From Bog-473 sp963800725 (GTDB lineage Bacteria; Actinomycetota; Acidimicrobiia; Acidimicrobiales; RAAP-2), in the NCBI GenBank assembly GCA_963800725.1, contig CAWDCE010000017.1, positions 186,001 through 250,000 on the forward strand: DNA of 64,000 bases, read 5' to 3'. Below, one piece after another: positions 54,202-63,651 of the stretch. A program made the translations under genes and the position numbers. Each line of letters begins with the position of its first letter. Positions within the stretch are counted from its first letter, which is position 1. Below the pieces are notes generated by a model that did no database searches, was not told the origin of the DNA, and was given only the letters and a program-made list of their open reading frames with translations.

Positions 54202-54219
54202 CGTAACACATGCGTTACG
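54202..54219. promoter_or_regulatory. putative ArsR operator
   Basis: CGTAAC-ACATGC-GTTACG is a perfect inverted repeat with a six-base centre, 41 bp upstream of the SRPBCC start. GTAAC-N6-GTTAC sites are typical for SdpR-like ArsR repressors. Confidence 0.6.
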
Positions 54220-54332
54220 AATCAGGCCGGGGTCAGCTGTCGGAGTGTCACCCCCAACGGAAGACGAGTGGTCACTTGGGGAAGTTGATTCAGCGCAGGC
54301 CGAGGCGCCCCCCGATTTGCGGGCGCAGTAGG

Positions 54333-54719
54333 TCAGCTCAGTTCACGAACCTTGAGGGTGTCGACGTGTTGCTGGAATGCAGCGGCTTTGCCGCTGTCCA
54401 TGGTCCACACGTGGACCATCTTGACCACGGCCGCTTCTCCCGAGCTCTTGTGCTTCCATCGGTAGTTCCCGATTGCCACGACCGTGTCACCGTCGGCGAC
54501 GAACTGCTCGGGCATCACCGCAAAGTCATCGCCGATATCCCCGAGTCGCATGAATACCCCTTCGAGCACTGCCTGAGGTCCGACGTAGGCGCCAGCGAGT
54601 GGAAATCCGTCGGCCTCGGTCCACACGATGCCGTCGGCCATGGCGCCCAAAGCGGCCGGTATATCGCCCGTTGCGAAGCTCGCATACGCGTTTTCGATGA
54701 TTTCTTTGTTGGTGCTCAT
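54333..54719 (-). CDS. SnoaL-like (NTF2-fold) protein
   Basis: A 128-residue cone-fold protein: MSTNKEIIENAYASFATGDI PAALGAMADGIVWTEADGFP, GVFMRLGDIGDDFAVMPEQF and KMVHVWTMDSGKAAAFQQHV DTLKV. Typical of SnoaL-like domains that bind or isomerise small hydrophobic compounds. Intact. It lies upstream of the SRPBCC operon with a 171-bp gap and is divergent from an SDR remnant. Confidence 0.87.
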   Translation of the reverse strand: MSTNKEIIENAYASFATGDIPAALGAMADGIVWTEADGFPLAGAYVGPQAVLEGVFMRLGDIGDDFAVMPEQFVADGDTVVAIGNYRWKHKSSGEAAVVKMVHVWTMDSGKAAAFQQHVDTLKVRELS

Positions 54720-54743
54720 CCGGTGTCCCCATCCATATGGGTC

Positions 54744-55088
54744 CTATATGCCGGAACGCTTGCCCACTCGATCGCCTGGACCCAGCAGCTCCACGCCGAA
54801 CTCGTATCCGACGGCATCACGGTCCAAGTTGTCTGCCCGGGCATCGTGGCCACCGAATTTCATTCCCGTCAGGGAATGGACCTGAGCGCAGTCCCGCGCA
54901 TGTCGGCCGGGGATGTGGTCACCGCGAGCTTGCGGGGCCTTGAACTCGGCGAGGTCGTTTGCGCACCCGGAGTCGAGCACCCTGAACTCCTACAGGCCGT
55001 CTTCGACGCTGAACTTGGCGCCTTCGGTGCCCAAAGCCCCGACCTCGCACAGCGTTACCTGACCTGTGCGAGCGGATCGTCGGAATGA
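54744..55088 (+). pseudogene. C-terminal remnant of an SDR oxidoreductase
   Basis: YAGTLAHSIAWTQQLHAELV and VQVVCPGIVATEFHSRQGMD, then AVPRMSAGDVVTASLRGLEL, correspond to the C-terminal half of a short-chain dehydrogenase, starting at the catalytic Tyr helix. The catalytic Lys expected four residues after Tyr is not in place (YAGTLA), and the whole cofactor-binding half is absent: immediately upstream is the divergent SnoaL-like gene start at 54719. Unlike most breaks in this window, this cannot be fixed by one base; it looks like a true deletion. Confidence 0.75.
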
Positions 55089-55181
55089 GCATCCCACGAC
55101 TCGCGCATTAGCGGACCAATTCCAGTTCCCTGGCCGCGCCTGTGCCGCAAGTGCGAAGCGTGCCAACCATCGTTTCAATAG

Positions 55182-55255
<74 letters not shown>

Positions 55256-55308
55256 GCGAAGAGTGACATTGTACACGGCAGGCAATACCCCGCCCACGGC
55301 GTCCCCCG

Positions 55309-55707
55309 CTACAGCGTCTGCGCAGTGGGTGGTGGCGGTGGTGGCGACGTCGGATCTGCGGCGGCCGGAGGCGGGGGCGGTGGGGTTGTTGCACCGGTGG
55401 CCATTGGTGGGCCATCAGGAGAAACCGTCGGGGCCCCGGCGGTCGACTCGGGGGTCAGGGTCAATGGACCATGCTCGCTCTCGTACGCGCCGAGCGTCGC
55501 GATGAGGCGGTCGATGTCCGCCTCGGTCGTCGGGGTGGTTCTCCCGGTCTTGGTCGCGTAGAAGGCCGCACCGAGGTCCTTGAGGGCCGCGTCGGCCGCC
55601 TTCTTGGATTGGACCTCTTCGAGCTTGGTCTGGCCCTTTTGCGCAGCGTCCTTGGCCATTTCGGTTGCCGCCGTCGCTTGTGCCTTCACCTTGTCCAGCA
55701 GTCCCAT
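55309..55707 (-). CDS. hypothetical protein with helical N-terminus and Pro-rich tail
   Basis: A 132-residue protein. MGLLDKVKAQATAATEMAKD, then a charged helix to about residue 75 (KAADAALKDLGAAFYATKTG), suggests a coiled coil. The last 45 residues are low-complexity Pro/Thr/Ala (two runs of six prolines). No signal peptide. Such small proteins next to UPF0182 are seen in actinobacteria (recalled). Function unknown. Confidence 0.75.
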   Translation of the reverse strand: MGLLDKVKAQATAATEMAKDAAQKGQTKLEEVQSKKAADAALKDLGAAFYATKTGRTTPTTEADIDRLIATLGAYESEHGPLTLTPESTAGAPTVSPDGPPMATGATTPPPPPPAAADPTSPPPPPPTAQTL

Positions 55708-55767
55708 CAGCTCATCCTCTCGTTGCGCACGTCCCGGACCAGCATCTCACGCCGCACTCGCACTCGC

Positions 55768-58700
55768 TTACGGGCCGGCGGCAGCCGCCAGGGTGGTCGA
55801 CGTCGTCGACGATTTGGGCTCGGTGCTCGTCGACGAGGGCGTTGAGGCCTTGGCCTTTTTGGCCTTGGGCGGCGCAGTCGTGGTTGTGGTGGTCGTGGCC
55901 GGGGTCGCGGGGGTAGCTGACTTCAACGCCTGCTCGGCCTGGGCGATCTGCTGCTCCATTGCCGCCACGTTGGTGGCGTAGGAGCCGAGGTCGCCGGCCT
56001 TGAGGGCCGCGAGAGCCAGCTGGTAGTAGTTCTGCGCCGAGTCCAGTAACTGCTGGACCTGGGCGGGCAAGGTGCCAGGGGCGGTGGTCGTCCCCCCGCC
56101 GCCGCCCGCAGCCGCGTTCCCTGTTCCCGACTGGGTCTGGACCGTGGTCTGGAGGACGTCGGTCAGGGTTTGGGCCAACGAGGAGTCGATGACCACGCGT
56201 TGGCCGACCACGCCGATGACGTAGGTCAGCTGTGGGAGGGGGTTGGTGGAACTGGCCACGTACAGCGGTCTGAGGTACACCATGGCGTTGCCGATAGGCA
56301 CCATCAACGTGTTGCCCAGCAAGACCTCGGAGCCCTTTTGGTCCAACAACGTGATGTCCTTGCTCACCGTGCTGTTTGACTGGATATAGGAATCAGCGTT
56401 GGCGGGTCCGGTGGTGCCCTGCGGCGTCTCGTAGACGGTGAGCTTGCCGTAGCGGCCCGGATCAGAGTTGCCCATCATGAAGGCTCTGAGGTTCAAGTTC
56501 CCCGCCGCGGAGGAATTGCTCTGGGTGGCGGGGACGAAGGCGTCGGTGATCGTGAACGCCTGGGACTGCGAACCCGGAAATGCCTCGACTTGATAGAGGG
56601 GCGACATGCGCGCCGGATTGGTCGAGACCAACTGGCCTTGGGAGTTGTAGGTGTTGACCACCGACAATGCCTGGGACTGCGGACCCGCGCCAGCGGTCGG
56701 AGACAGCTGCCAGGCCCCGTTGTCGTTATAGAACGCCGTCGGCGTGATCAGGTGGTAGCGCCCGTAGACGGCGGACTGGATCGAAAAGATGTCCTCGGGG
56801 TAGCGCAGGTGCGCCTGGAGGACGGGACTCATCTTCGACAGCGGCGTGAACATGTTGGGGAACGCCGCCTCGTAGGCTTTGAGGATCGGGTCATTCGGAT
56901 CGGCGTTGTAGAAGGTCATCTTTCCCGAGTACGCGTCGATGACCACCTTGACCGAGTTGCGCACGTAGTTGTAGCTGCTCGGCAAATTACTCCCGACTGC
57001 CACCTGCTGGGTGTCGGCGTTCTGTGAATACGGGTACTCATTGGTGGTCGTGTAGCCGTCGAGCACCCAGTCGATATGCCCGTTGTTGACCACCGCATAC
57101 GGGTCGTGGTCGAAGGACAAGAAGGGCGCGGCTTTCTCGGCCATCTGCACCGGGTCCCGGACGAACATGAGGCGCGACTTGGTCGTGATCTGGTCGGAGA
57201 TCAAGAGGTTGAAGTCCCCGAGCCGGAAGGCGAACGCCGCCCGCTTGAGCAACGAGGACAGCTGGACACCGCCCGTTCCCTTGTAGTGGCTCTCGACACT
57301 GCCGCTACTGCCCGCTTGATAGTCCACTTCGAGCTGCTTGGTATTGGCCACGACGTACCCGCTGTCGCCGATGGCGAAGTACACACCGGGTTGAGAGATC
57401 TTGGGCAGGCCCTTGACCGAACTCGGTGGAATCTCGCTGATGCCGTAGACGGGGCCACCGTTGGCCTGAGTCTGATTGGCGAGGTCCACCACGGCACCGT
57501 TGCCGTGGGTGTAGACGAGATGGGTGTTGGTCCACGTGGCCGACGGCAGTCCCGAGTCGTCGATCTTTCGGACCCCGATGAGCACCGGGGTCAGTTGCCC
57601 GTCCACCGTGTATCGGTCAACGCCGAGCTGTTGGAATGTGTAATACGAGGTGATGTCCTGGTTGCGCTGCACCGTCTGCAACGAGATCGAGTTGTCGGGG
57701 TCCCAGAGCCTGATGTTGTTCAACGTGGAGCTGGATTGGAAGACCTGCTGCGCCGTGACGCTGGTCGAAGCGGCGAAATTCTTGGTCTGCACGTCGTTGA
57801 GGTTGTACGCGGCCCGGGTGGCGTTGATATTGCGCTGGATATAGGGCGCCTCGAGCGCACTTTGGGCCGGATTGACCTTGAGTGCTTGGAGCAGGGTCGG
57901 ATAGATGACCCCGACCACCAGCGCCACGAAGGCCCAAATGCCGACGGCCAAGATCGGCAATGTCCAGCCTTGTCGTCGGATGTTGAACAACAAGATGGCC
58001 GCGGCGAAAATCGAGATGATGATGAGCAGTGCTTGCGCCGGAAGGCGGGCATGTACGTCCGTATAGCCCGCTCCGTTCACGTATCCGTCTTGAGCATTGA
58101 CCATCGACCAGCGCTGCAGCACATACCCCGCGGCCTTGGTCAACGCAATGAGTGCCAGCAACACCGAGAGATGTGCCTTGACCGCCGGGCTGACCCGCGG
58201 GACGCCGCGTTGGGGGCGGATTCCACCGTTGAGGTAATGGAAGATGACGCACACGACCAGCGTCACGATCAAGATGGCGAGCGTCCAATCGACAACGAAG
58301 GTCAAGAACGGCAGTTTGAAGACATAGAAACCGACGTTCTTGTGGAACTGAGGGTCGGTGGCCGCGAAATTGCCGCCGTGGCGGAAAAGGATCCAGTTCT
58401 GCCACTCGCCGATCGTGCCTGACGCGGCGATCAGCGCCAGGATGAAGGCCAAGACGATGTAGACCCGTCCCGAATATGGCCGCACGATCTGCTGGTAGCG
58501 GCGCACCACCTCGTCTTCGTGGGTGACCGACGCCAACTCGTCGGAAAGGCGATCACAGACCACGAGATTGACCCACAACACGACGAAGAAGATGGCCCCG
58601 AAGGAGCCAAACAGCCCGATCTTGATCCACAGCAACGTCGAGAAGACGTTATGGAGATCGACCGAGGAGAACCACAGGCTGTCGGTGTAGATGTGATCGA

Positions 58701-58818
58701 GCGAACTCAGTGAAGCAATGAGAACGACGATGACAATGGCAATCCCAATGAGCCAACGACGCAGACGCCTCCGTGGGTGGGGCGGCCGGGCGTAAGCAAG
58801 GTTGTCTGGGGTGCGCAC
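55768..58818 (-). CDS. UPF0182 family membrane protein
   Basis: A 1016-residue envelope protein. Seven or so hydrophobic helices lie in residues 20-310 (LIGIAIVIVVLIASLSSLDH, FGSFGAIFFVVLWVNLVVC, and others). The large extracytoplasmic part has the UPF0182 motifs LDHIYTDSLWFSSVDLHNVF, YIQRNINATRAAYNL and DQITTKSRLMFVRDPVQMAE. The C-terminal 80 residues are Thr/Ala/Lys low complexity. Function is unknown; in Mycobacterium the homologous gene sits beside a PDZ/Lon-like protease, as here within 2 kb. Intact despite its length. Confidence 0.93.
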   Translation of the reverse strand: MRTPDNLAYARPPHPRRRLRRWLIGIAIVIVVLIASLSSLDHIYTDSLWFSSVDLHNVFSTLLWIKIGLFGSFGAIFFVVLWVNLVVCDRLSDELASVTHEDEVVRRYQQIVRPYSGRVYIVLAFILALIAASGTIGEWQNWILFRHGGNFAATDPQFHKNVGFYVFKLPFLTFVVDWTLAILIVTLVVCVIFHYLNGGIRPQRGVPRVSPAVKAHLSVLLALIALTKAAGYVLQRWSMVNAQDGYVNGAGYTDVHARLPAQALLIIISIFAAAILLFNIRRQGWTLPILAVGIWAFVALVVGVIYPTLLQALKVNPAQSALEAPYIQRNINATRAAYNLNDVQTKNFAASTSVTAQQVFQSSSTLNNIRLWDPDNSISLQTVQRNQDITSYYTFQQLGVDRYTVDGQLTPVLIGVRKIDDSGLPSATWTNTHLVYTHGNGAVVDLANQTQANGGPVYGISEIPPSSVKGLPKISQPGVYFAIGDSGYVVANTKQLEVDYQAGSSGSVESHYKGTGGVQLSSLLKRAAFAFRLGDFNLLISDQITTKSRLMFVRDPVQMAEKAAPFLSFDHDPYAVVNNGHIDWVLDGYTTTNEYPYSQNADTQQVAVGSNLPSSYNYVRNSVKVVIDAYSGKMTFYNADPNDPILKAYEAAFPNMFTPLSKMSPVLQAHLRYPEDIFSIQSAVYGRYHLITPTAFYNDNGAWQLSPTAGAGPQSQALSVVNTYNSQGQLVSTNPARMSPLYQVEAFPGSQSQAFTITDAFVPATQSNSSAAGNLNLRAFMMGNSDPGRYGKLTVYETPQGTTGPANADSYIQSNSTVSKDITLLDQKGSEVLLGNTLMVPIGNAMVYLRPLYVASSTNPLPQLTYVIGVVGQRVVIDSSLAQTLTDVLQTTVQTQSGTGNAAAGGGGGTTTAPGTLPAQVQQLLDSAQNYYQLALAALKAGDLGSYATNVAAMEQQIAQAEQALKSATPATPATTTTTTTAPPKAKKAKASTPSSTSTEPKSSTTSTTLAAAAGP

Positions 58819-58891
58819 GAAGGGAGCCTAACGTCAGTCGCGTCCGCCGCAACGGCGACCCGCTCTCAGCGTTTCAACGAATAATGCCAGT

Positions 58892-60026
58892 TCACGCCGG
58901 CGCCGGCGTGATGAGGCACCGACAGCCCGCATGCGCGGGTGGAGCGGGATGACCGGTCGGGAAGCCTTCAGCCACCGACACCGGCCCCGCCAGCGGTTGT
59001 CATCGCAGTCAGAACAGCCATCGGTTGAGGTCAGTATCCAGCGCACCGTGCCCTTTTTGGTGGCACCAGCAAGCACCCCGGCGGAGAACGACTGCACCGC
59101 ACAGTCGCCGACCAGGCGCTCGATCCTCTCGCCGCGCCACTCGCGAAACGCAGCACCAACGTGTGCACTGACATCTTCGCCCGAGTCGGTTGCCTCGATG
59201 CGCCGGCGCAACATGGTCACCACGTTGCGGGCCAACACGTTGGCGGCTAGCGCGGCGGCGGCTTCAGATGGACCCTTGTTGACCTTGCCGCCCGCAAACT
59301 TCGCACCGGCGGTGACCGCGTCGCTCAAATGTCCCAACGCCGCCGAGGTGAAGAACGCCAGGTGATCGTCTTCGGTCCCGAGCAATGCGTCCCCGTTGGT
59401 GGTGGGTGTACTTCGCAGTACGTCAAGCAACCGGTTCTGATCATCACCCAGGGCGCGTTTGATGTGCCGTGAGAGTTGCAAGGTGATCGGTGCCAGCAGC
59501 TCATTGCGCTTGTCGATGATTTCCTGGTCGGGATTGGGCGGTCCCGCATCTTCGGCCGCAACATCGGTGCCCTCAGCCCCCTCGGGGGTGGCGCTGCGGT
59601 GCCGGGCGCGGTGTCGGTCCCGGCCCTGATTCGGGCAAAGAGCTCGTCCACGGAAGGCGCGTCCCCGGCGGGGACCACCTCGTGAGGCCCGTTGTTGGCG
59701 GACCCCGGATCTGGTGGGACGACTGACGTCTCTTGGGTCGGCGCCTCAGGCGCTGCGGCCTGTGCCTCAATGTTCGTTGGCGCCTCGACCACGACAGTCG
59801 ATTCGCCGATCCCTGACGATGCGGGCGCTCCGTCGTGCGGTGCGACCCGGGCCTCGGTCGGATCATCGGCATCTGACGCAGCGACGGAGGTGGTGGCCTC
59901 CCCCGGTGCACCAAGGTCGCCCACCTCGAAGTCGATGGGGCCGTCATCACTTGTGCGAATTCGCCGCCCCGTCGGCAGCCGCCGCGGCGGCGGAACGTGC
60001 ATCATCGTCACTGCGTTGGAGGTCAC
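58892..60026 (-). CDS. Mu gpF-like C-terminal Cys/His protein, frameshifted
   Basis: After an acidic low-complexity N-terminus (DDGPIDFEVGDLGAPGEATT to APSVDELFARIRAGT), a slip near 59590 leads to EIIDKRNELLAPITLQLSRH and IKRALGDDQNRLLDVLRSTP, then a long helical part (FREWRGERIERLVGDCAVQS). Another slip near 58975 gives LAGPVSVAEGFPTGHPAPPA HAGCRCLITPAPA. The ending W-x-x-T-x-D-G-C-x-x-C-D-D-N ... P-x-H-x-G-C-R-C is the zinc-like motif of phage Mu gpF-type head-morphogenesis domains (PF04233). Here it is in a chromosomal division-gene block, and its start overlaps divIVA by 80 bp, so it may in truth be fused to it. Cellular role unknown. Confidence 0.65.
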
Positions 60027-60708
60027 TCAAGATTCCGTCGACTGAATCACGCACACCGTGAATCGATGCGGCCATCTCGTCACGGGCCGCACGCAGCTGT
60101 TCGATTTGGATCGATAGTGCCCGGCGCCGTGTGGCCATGTCGGCCAGGACACGCTTGCGGGCCACTTGGACCTGTTCGAGCAACGCCCGGCCCTCGTCCT
60201 TGGCGCGGGCGATCATCTCGTCAGCTTCAGCCACGGCGTCGGCATGGATCCGCGTCGCCTCGACTCGCGCCTCCTCCTCGGCGGTCGCCACCATGAGCTC
60301 TGTCTCGGCCACCCGTTCGGCCGCGTGCATCTCGCTTTGCTCTTGAATCTCGTTGGCGGCGTTCTGTGCGTCACGCAGCAACGCCGCTGAGCTCTCCTGG
60401 GCCTGGGCGACGATCCGCGCCGCCTCTTCGTGCGCGTGGCGAAGGACCTGGGCGCTGTGCTGGCCCAGCGACGCCGTCAGAGTTGCTTCGTCGATGACCG
60501 GATGGGCCGCCCGCTCCTCGGCTTCGGCGATGGCGGCTCGAAGCTCCTCTTCTCGATGTTCGATGGCGTCGATGTTGCGGGCGACCGACTGGAGATATGC
60601 CCGCACCTCGTCGGTGTCATAGCCGCGGCGTACGACCGTGAACGAATGTTGGGCGACATCGCCGGTGGCCACGCGAGACGAGGAAATGGATGGTCGGCCT
60701 TCGGACAT
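59947..60708 (-). CDS. DivIVA-domain protein
   Basis: A 253-residue coiled-coil protein. The lipid-binding DivIVA N-domain is visible as SFTVVRRGYDTDEVRAYLQS with the following heptad helix. Long helical stretches rich in Ala, Glu and Arg reach to about 230 (EARVEATRIHADAVAEADEM). It binds negatively curved membrane and organises division or polar growth. Intact, but its last 26 codons overlap the Mu-gpF-like gene, so a fused longer protein is possible if one base is missing. Confidence 0.88.
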   Translation of the reverse strand: MSEGRPSISSSRVATGDVAQHSFTVVRRGYDTDEVRAYLQSVARNIDAIEHREEELRAAIAEAEERAAHPVIDEATLTASLGQHSAQVLRHAHEEAARIVAQAQESSAALLRDAQNAANEIQEQSEMHAAERVAETELMVATAEEEARVEATRIHADAVAEADEMIARAKDEGRALLEQVQVARKRVLADMATRRRALSIQIEQLRAARDEMAASIHGVRDSVDGILSDLQRSDDDARSAAAAAADGAANSHK

Positions 60709-60717
60709 GAGCCCAGA

Positions 60718-61907
60718 CTACGGCGCCGCCTCCGCAGAAACGTGACTCCCCGACATTGTGCCGCCCAGACGCTCAAGGATCCGCAGGACCTGGTTGACAT
60801 TCGAGACGGCGTAGACGTGAAGCTGTGGCGTCGCCTTGGACTTTGCGGCAGCGAGTTCTTGGGGCGGGACGAAGAACACCGTGGCCCCGGCCCGCTCGAC
60901 CGCCACGGTCTTCTCGGCCACTCCGCCCACGTCTCCGACATCACCCGAGGGGTCGATGGTTCCCGTCGCCGCCACCACCCGATTGCCCGTCAGCTTGCCC
61001 CCCGAGAGCTTGTCGATGATGCCCAATGTCATGGAGAGCCCGGCCGAAGGGCCCCCGATATCGGCGGTGTGCACCTTGACGTCGATCGGGAAGGTCCAGT
61101 CCACCTGGGTTTCGGGCTGGATCCCCAAGAACGCGGTGGGGGTGGCCGCCTTGGCGGTGCACCCCGACGGACCCTCGCCGGCCGGCGGCTTGGCCAAGGT
61201 CACGTGCACCGCGACGATCGGGCCGCCCCGCACGGCTCCATCGGCACTGATGGTCGACTTCTCCACGCTGAGCGTGACGACGGTACCGGGCGCAAGGCCC
61301 TGGAGGCTGTTGACCAGGCCGCACTCGCTCGAGATGGCCTTCTCGTTCACGGCGGTGATGATCTGTCCGACCTTGAGCGTCTTGTCCGCCGGAGAGCCCG
61401 GGACGATGCCGTAGACCAGGGCGCCGGCATTGGTTGAACTCACGGTGTAGCCGAGGTGGGTCAAGGCGGCGGCGGTGGCGTCGGATTGGGCCTGGGCCAT
61501 ATCGAGGTAGCCCTGTGCGACGAACTGGTCGGGCGGGGTCGTCGGTCCGAGGATCTCGGCGATCGGGACCACGTCGGTATCCGACGAGATGAAACGGTTG
61601 ACCAGGTATGAGCGGGCGGTGAGCGGCTCGACGAAGACATCGGTCAGCAGGATCGTGCCGGTGAGCGGGTGGTTCAGGTGCGGGGGCACCGAAATGAACG
61701 GGGCGACGGGCGTGGCGTTTCCCGGAGTGATCACGTAGTAGTTGACGTTCCAAAAACCGAGCGCGGTCCAGGCGGCGACGAGCACCAGTGCCACCACCGA
61801 GAGCACCCGGGCCAGCGGCGCCGGCGTCGGCGCGCGGGCGTGCCAGCACCTGGGTCAGGGGGAATGGCGCCAGCCTCCCCAGCGGCAGTGGTCTCAAGGT
61901 CGGTCAT
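60718..61907 (-). CDS. PDZ and Lon (S16)-type membrane protease, frameshifted
   Basis: A YlbL/Rv3194c-like protein. MTDLETTAAGEAGAIPPDPG starts at the ATG at 61907; one missing base near 61830 precedes the helix VLSVVALVLVAAWTALGFW. Then an extracellular N-region (VFVEPLTARSYLVNRFISSD), a PDZ domain (VYGIVPGSPADKTLKVGQII TAVNEK) and the S16 protease domain with catalytic Ser in ADIGGPSAGLSMTLGIIDKL and Lys in VGGVAEKTVAVERAGATVFF. About 396 residues. Neighbourhood with UPF0182 is conserved in actinobacteria (recalled). Confidence 0.9.
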
Positions 61908-61917
61908 ACTCAATTCG

Positions 61918-62565
61918 GTGACGCAGGATCCTGCCATGGAACCCGGCGCAGAACGCCGCGCCGCCGCGCGGTGCCGCGTCATCGTGGCGGGGCATGGCGG
62001 CGACGTCGCGGTGGCCCGCCATGGGCTCATTGACCCTGACCCAGGGGTCCGGGCGGCCGCCGTGAGCGCCCTGGCCCGGATCGGCGACCTGAGCGCAACT
62101 CAATGCGCCCAACTGCTCGGTGACCCCGTGGTCGCGGTGCGCCGTGCCGGCATCGAGGCCGCACTCAAGGTGCGTGGGACGGGTTCGCGTTCTGCCCTCT
62201 TTGACGCCGTGATCCACTCGCTCGATGACCCCGACCCGTTGGTCGTCGTCGCGGCCGTGTGGTTCTTGGCGGAACGCCGGGTACCACGCGCCGTCGACGC
62301 GCTCGTCGCCGTCGCCCGCACTCACGACGACGTGCGCTGCCGTGAGGCCGCCGTGGCCGCACTCGGCGCCATTGGCGACCCGGCCGGATTGCCCACCGTC
62401 CTCGCCGCTTTGGGGGACAAGGCGACGATCCGCCGTCGAGCGACAGTGGCCCTGGCCGGATTCGACGATCCCCGGGTCGAGCCGGCCCTGCGCCAGGCGG
62501 CCACCGATCGGGACTGGCAGGTGCGCCAAGCGGCCGACGAGCTCGTCGAGAATGACGACGACTGA
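61918..62565 (+). CDS. HEAT-repeat protein
   Basis: A 215-residue helical-repeat protein. GTG at 61918 or ATG at 61936. At least five HEAT-like units are visible: RHGLIDPDPGVRAAAVSALA, LLGDPVVAVRRAGIEAALKV, LDDPDPLVVVAAVWFLAER, TRHDDVRCREAAVAALGAIG and GDKATIRRRATVALAGFDD. Each has the DP-V-R-AA-x-AL pattern. It serves as a protein-binding scaffold. Its start is 10 bp from the divergent protease start. Confidence 0.85.
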   Translation: MTQDPAMEPGAERRAAARCRVIVAGHGGDVAVARHGLIDPDPGVRAAAVSALARIGDLSATQCAQLLGDPVVAVRRAGIEAALKVRGTGSRSALFDAVIHSLDDPDPLVVVAAVWFLAERRVPRAVDALVAVARTHDDVRCREAAVAALGAIGDPAGLPTVLAALGDKATIRRRATVALAGFDDPRVEPALRQAATDRDWQVRQAADELVENDDD

Positions 62566-62579
62566 TCGGGCCGAGCCGC

Positions 62580-63582
62580 TCAATCGTCGTCGGCGAAGAG
62601 GCGCTTCAGGCGATCGAACGACTCGAGGCACCGCCCCGCGCCTTGGACGACACACTCGAGCGGCGTGTCGACCAGGTGGACCGGGACCGACGTGGCGTCC
62701 GCCAGGCGCTGGGTCATCCCACGGAGCAAGGCACCGCCGCCGGTGAGGTGCACGCCCTGGAAGATGATGTCTTGGGCCAACTCGGGCGGGGCGTCGCCGA
62801 GGCAGCTGGCGGCGGCCTCGATGATTTGGGAGACATTTTCGGCAAGGGCGTTGCGGACCGCCTCGGGCGTCGAGCACGACGGTTTTCGGGCGACCGGTCG
62901 CGATCTCTCGACCCCTGATCTCGGCCACCTGCTCGTTCGGGTAGGGGTGGGCCGACCCGATGGCGTGCTTCACCGCCTCGGCGGTCCGCTCGCCGATGGC
63001 CACCCCGTGCTCGTGGCGCACGAAGGACTGGATGGAGGCGTCAAAGTCGAATCCGCCACAGCGAATGGCGCGGACGGCCACGACGCCGCCCAAAGAGATC
63101 ACCGTGGTCTCCGATGTGCCCCCGCCGATGTCGACGACCATCGATCCGACGGGCTCATGGATGGCCAATCCCGCGCCGATGGCCGCGGCCATGGGCTGCT
63201 CGATCAAGAAACTGGCCGAGGCGCCGGCCCGCCGGGTGGCCTCTTTGACGGCACGTCGCTCGACGGCGGTGATGGCTGAGGGAACACAGATCAGCACCTT
63301 GGGTCGGTTCAATCGACTGATCCCGACGCGGTGCAAGAGCACGCTCAGCATGCGCTCGGTGACCTCGAAGTCGGTGATGGCGCCGCCGCGCAGCGGGCGC
63401 TCGGCCACGATGTAGCCCGGGGTGCGCCCGATCATCTGCCAGGCGTCGGTGCCGATGGCGAGCACTTCGCGGGTCCGTGAGTCGAGCGCGACCACGGTCG
63501 GTTCGTTGAGAACCAGCCCTTTGCCCTTCGCGTAGACGAGCGTGTTGGCCGTCCCGAGATCAATGGCCAAGTCGTGCGACAT
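62580..63582 (-). CDS. mreB: MreB-like actin homolog, one-base frameshift
   Basis: A bacterial actin of about 333 residues that directs elongation or another envelope-related process. MSHDLAIDLGTANTLVYAKG (phosphate-1), ITDFEVTERMLSVLLHRVG, ICVPSAITAVERRAVKEATR, SFLIEQPMAAAIGAGLAIHE and VVDIGGGTSETTVISLGGVV (phosphate-2) are in one frame. One surplus base near 62880 (GRPKTVV|CSTPEAVRNAL) shifts to the C-terminal IFQGVHLTGGGALLRGMTQR and LADATSVPVHLVDTPLECV. Adjacent genes mreC/mreD are not seen; the next gene rightwards is divergent. Confidence 0.93.
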
Positions 63583-63651
63583 CGGGCCACATGGTACGGC
63601 CCACGGAGCGAGCGACCGCATTTCGGCCCGATCTCCGCGTAGCCTCACCTC

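Noticed and set aside
61894..62579. Extension of the mreB N-terminal frame through the HEAT-repeat region on the minus strand
   Set aside because: Caused by the one-base slip near 62880; the true MreB C-terminus is in another frame ending at 62580, and the HEAT gene is clearly on the plus strand.
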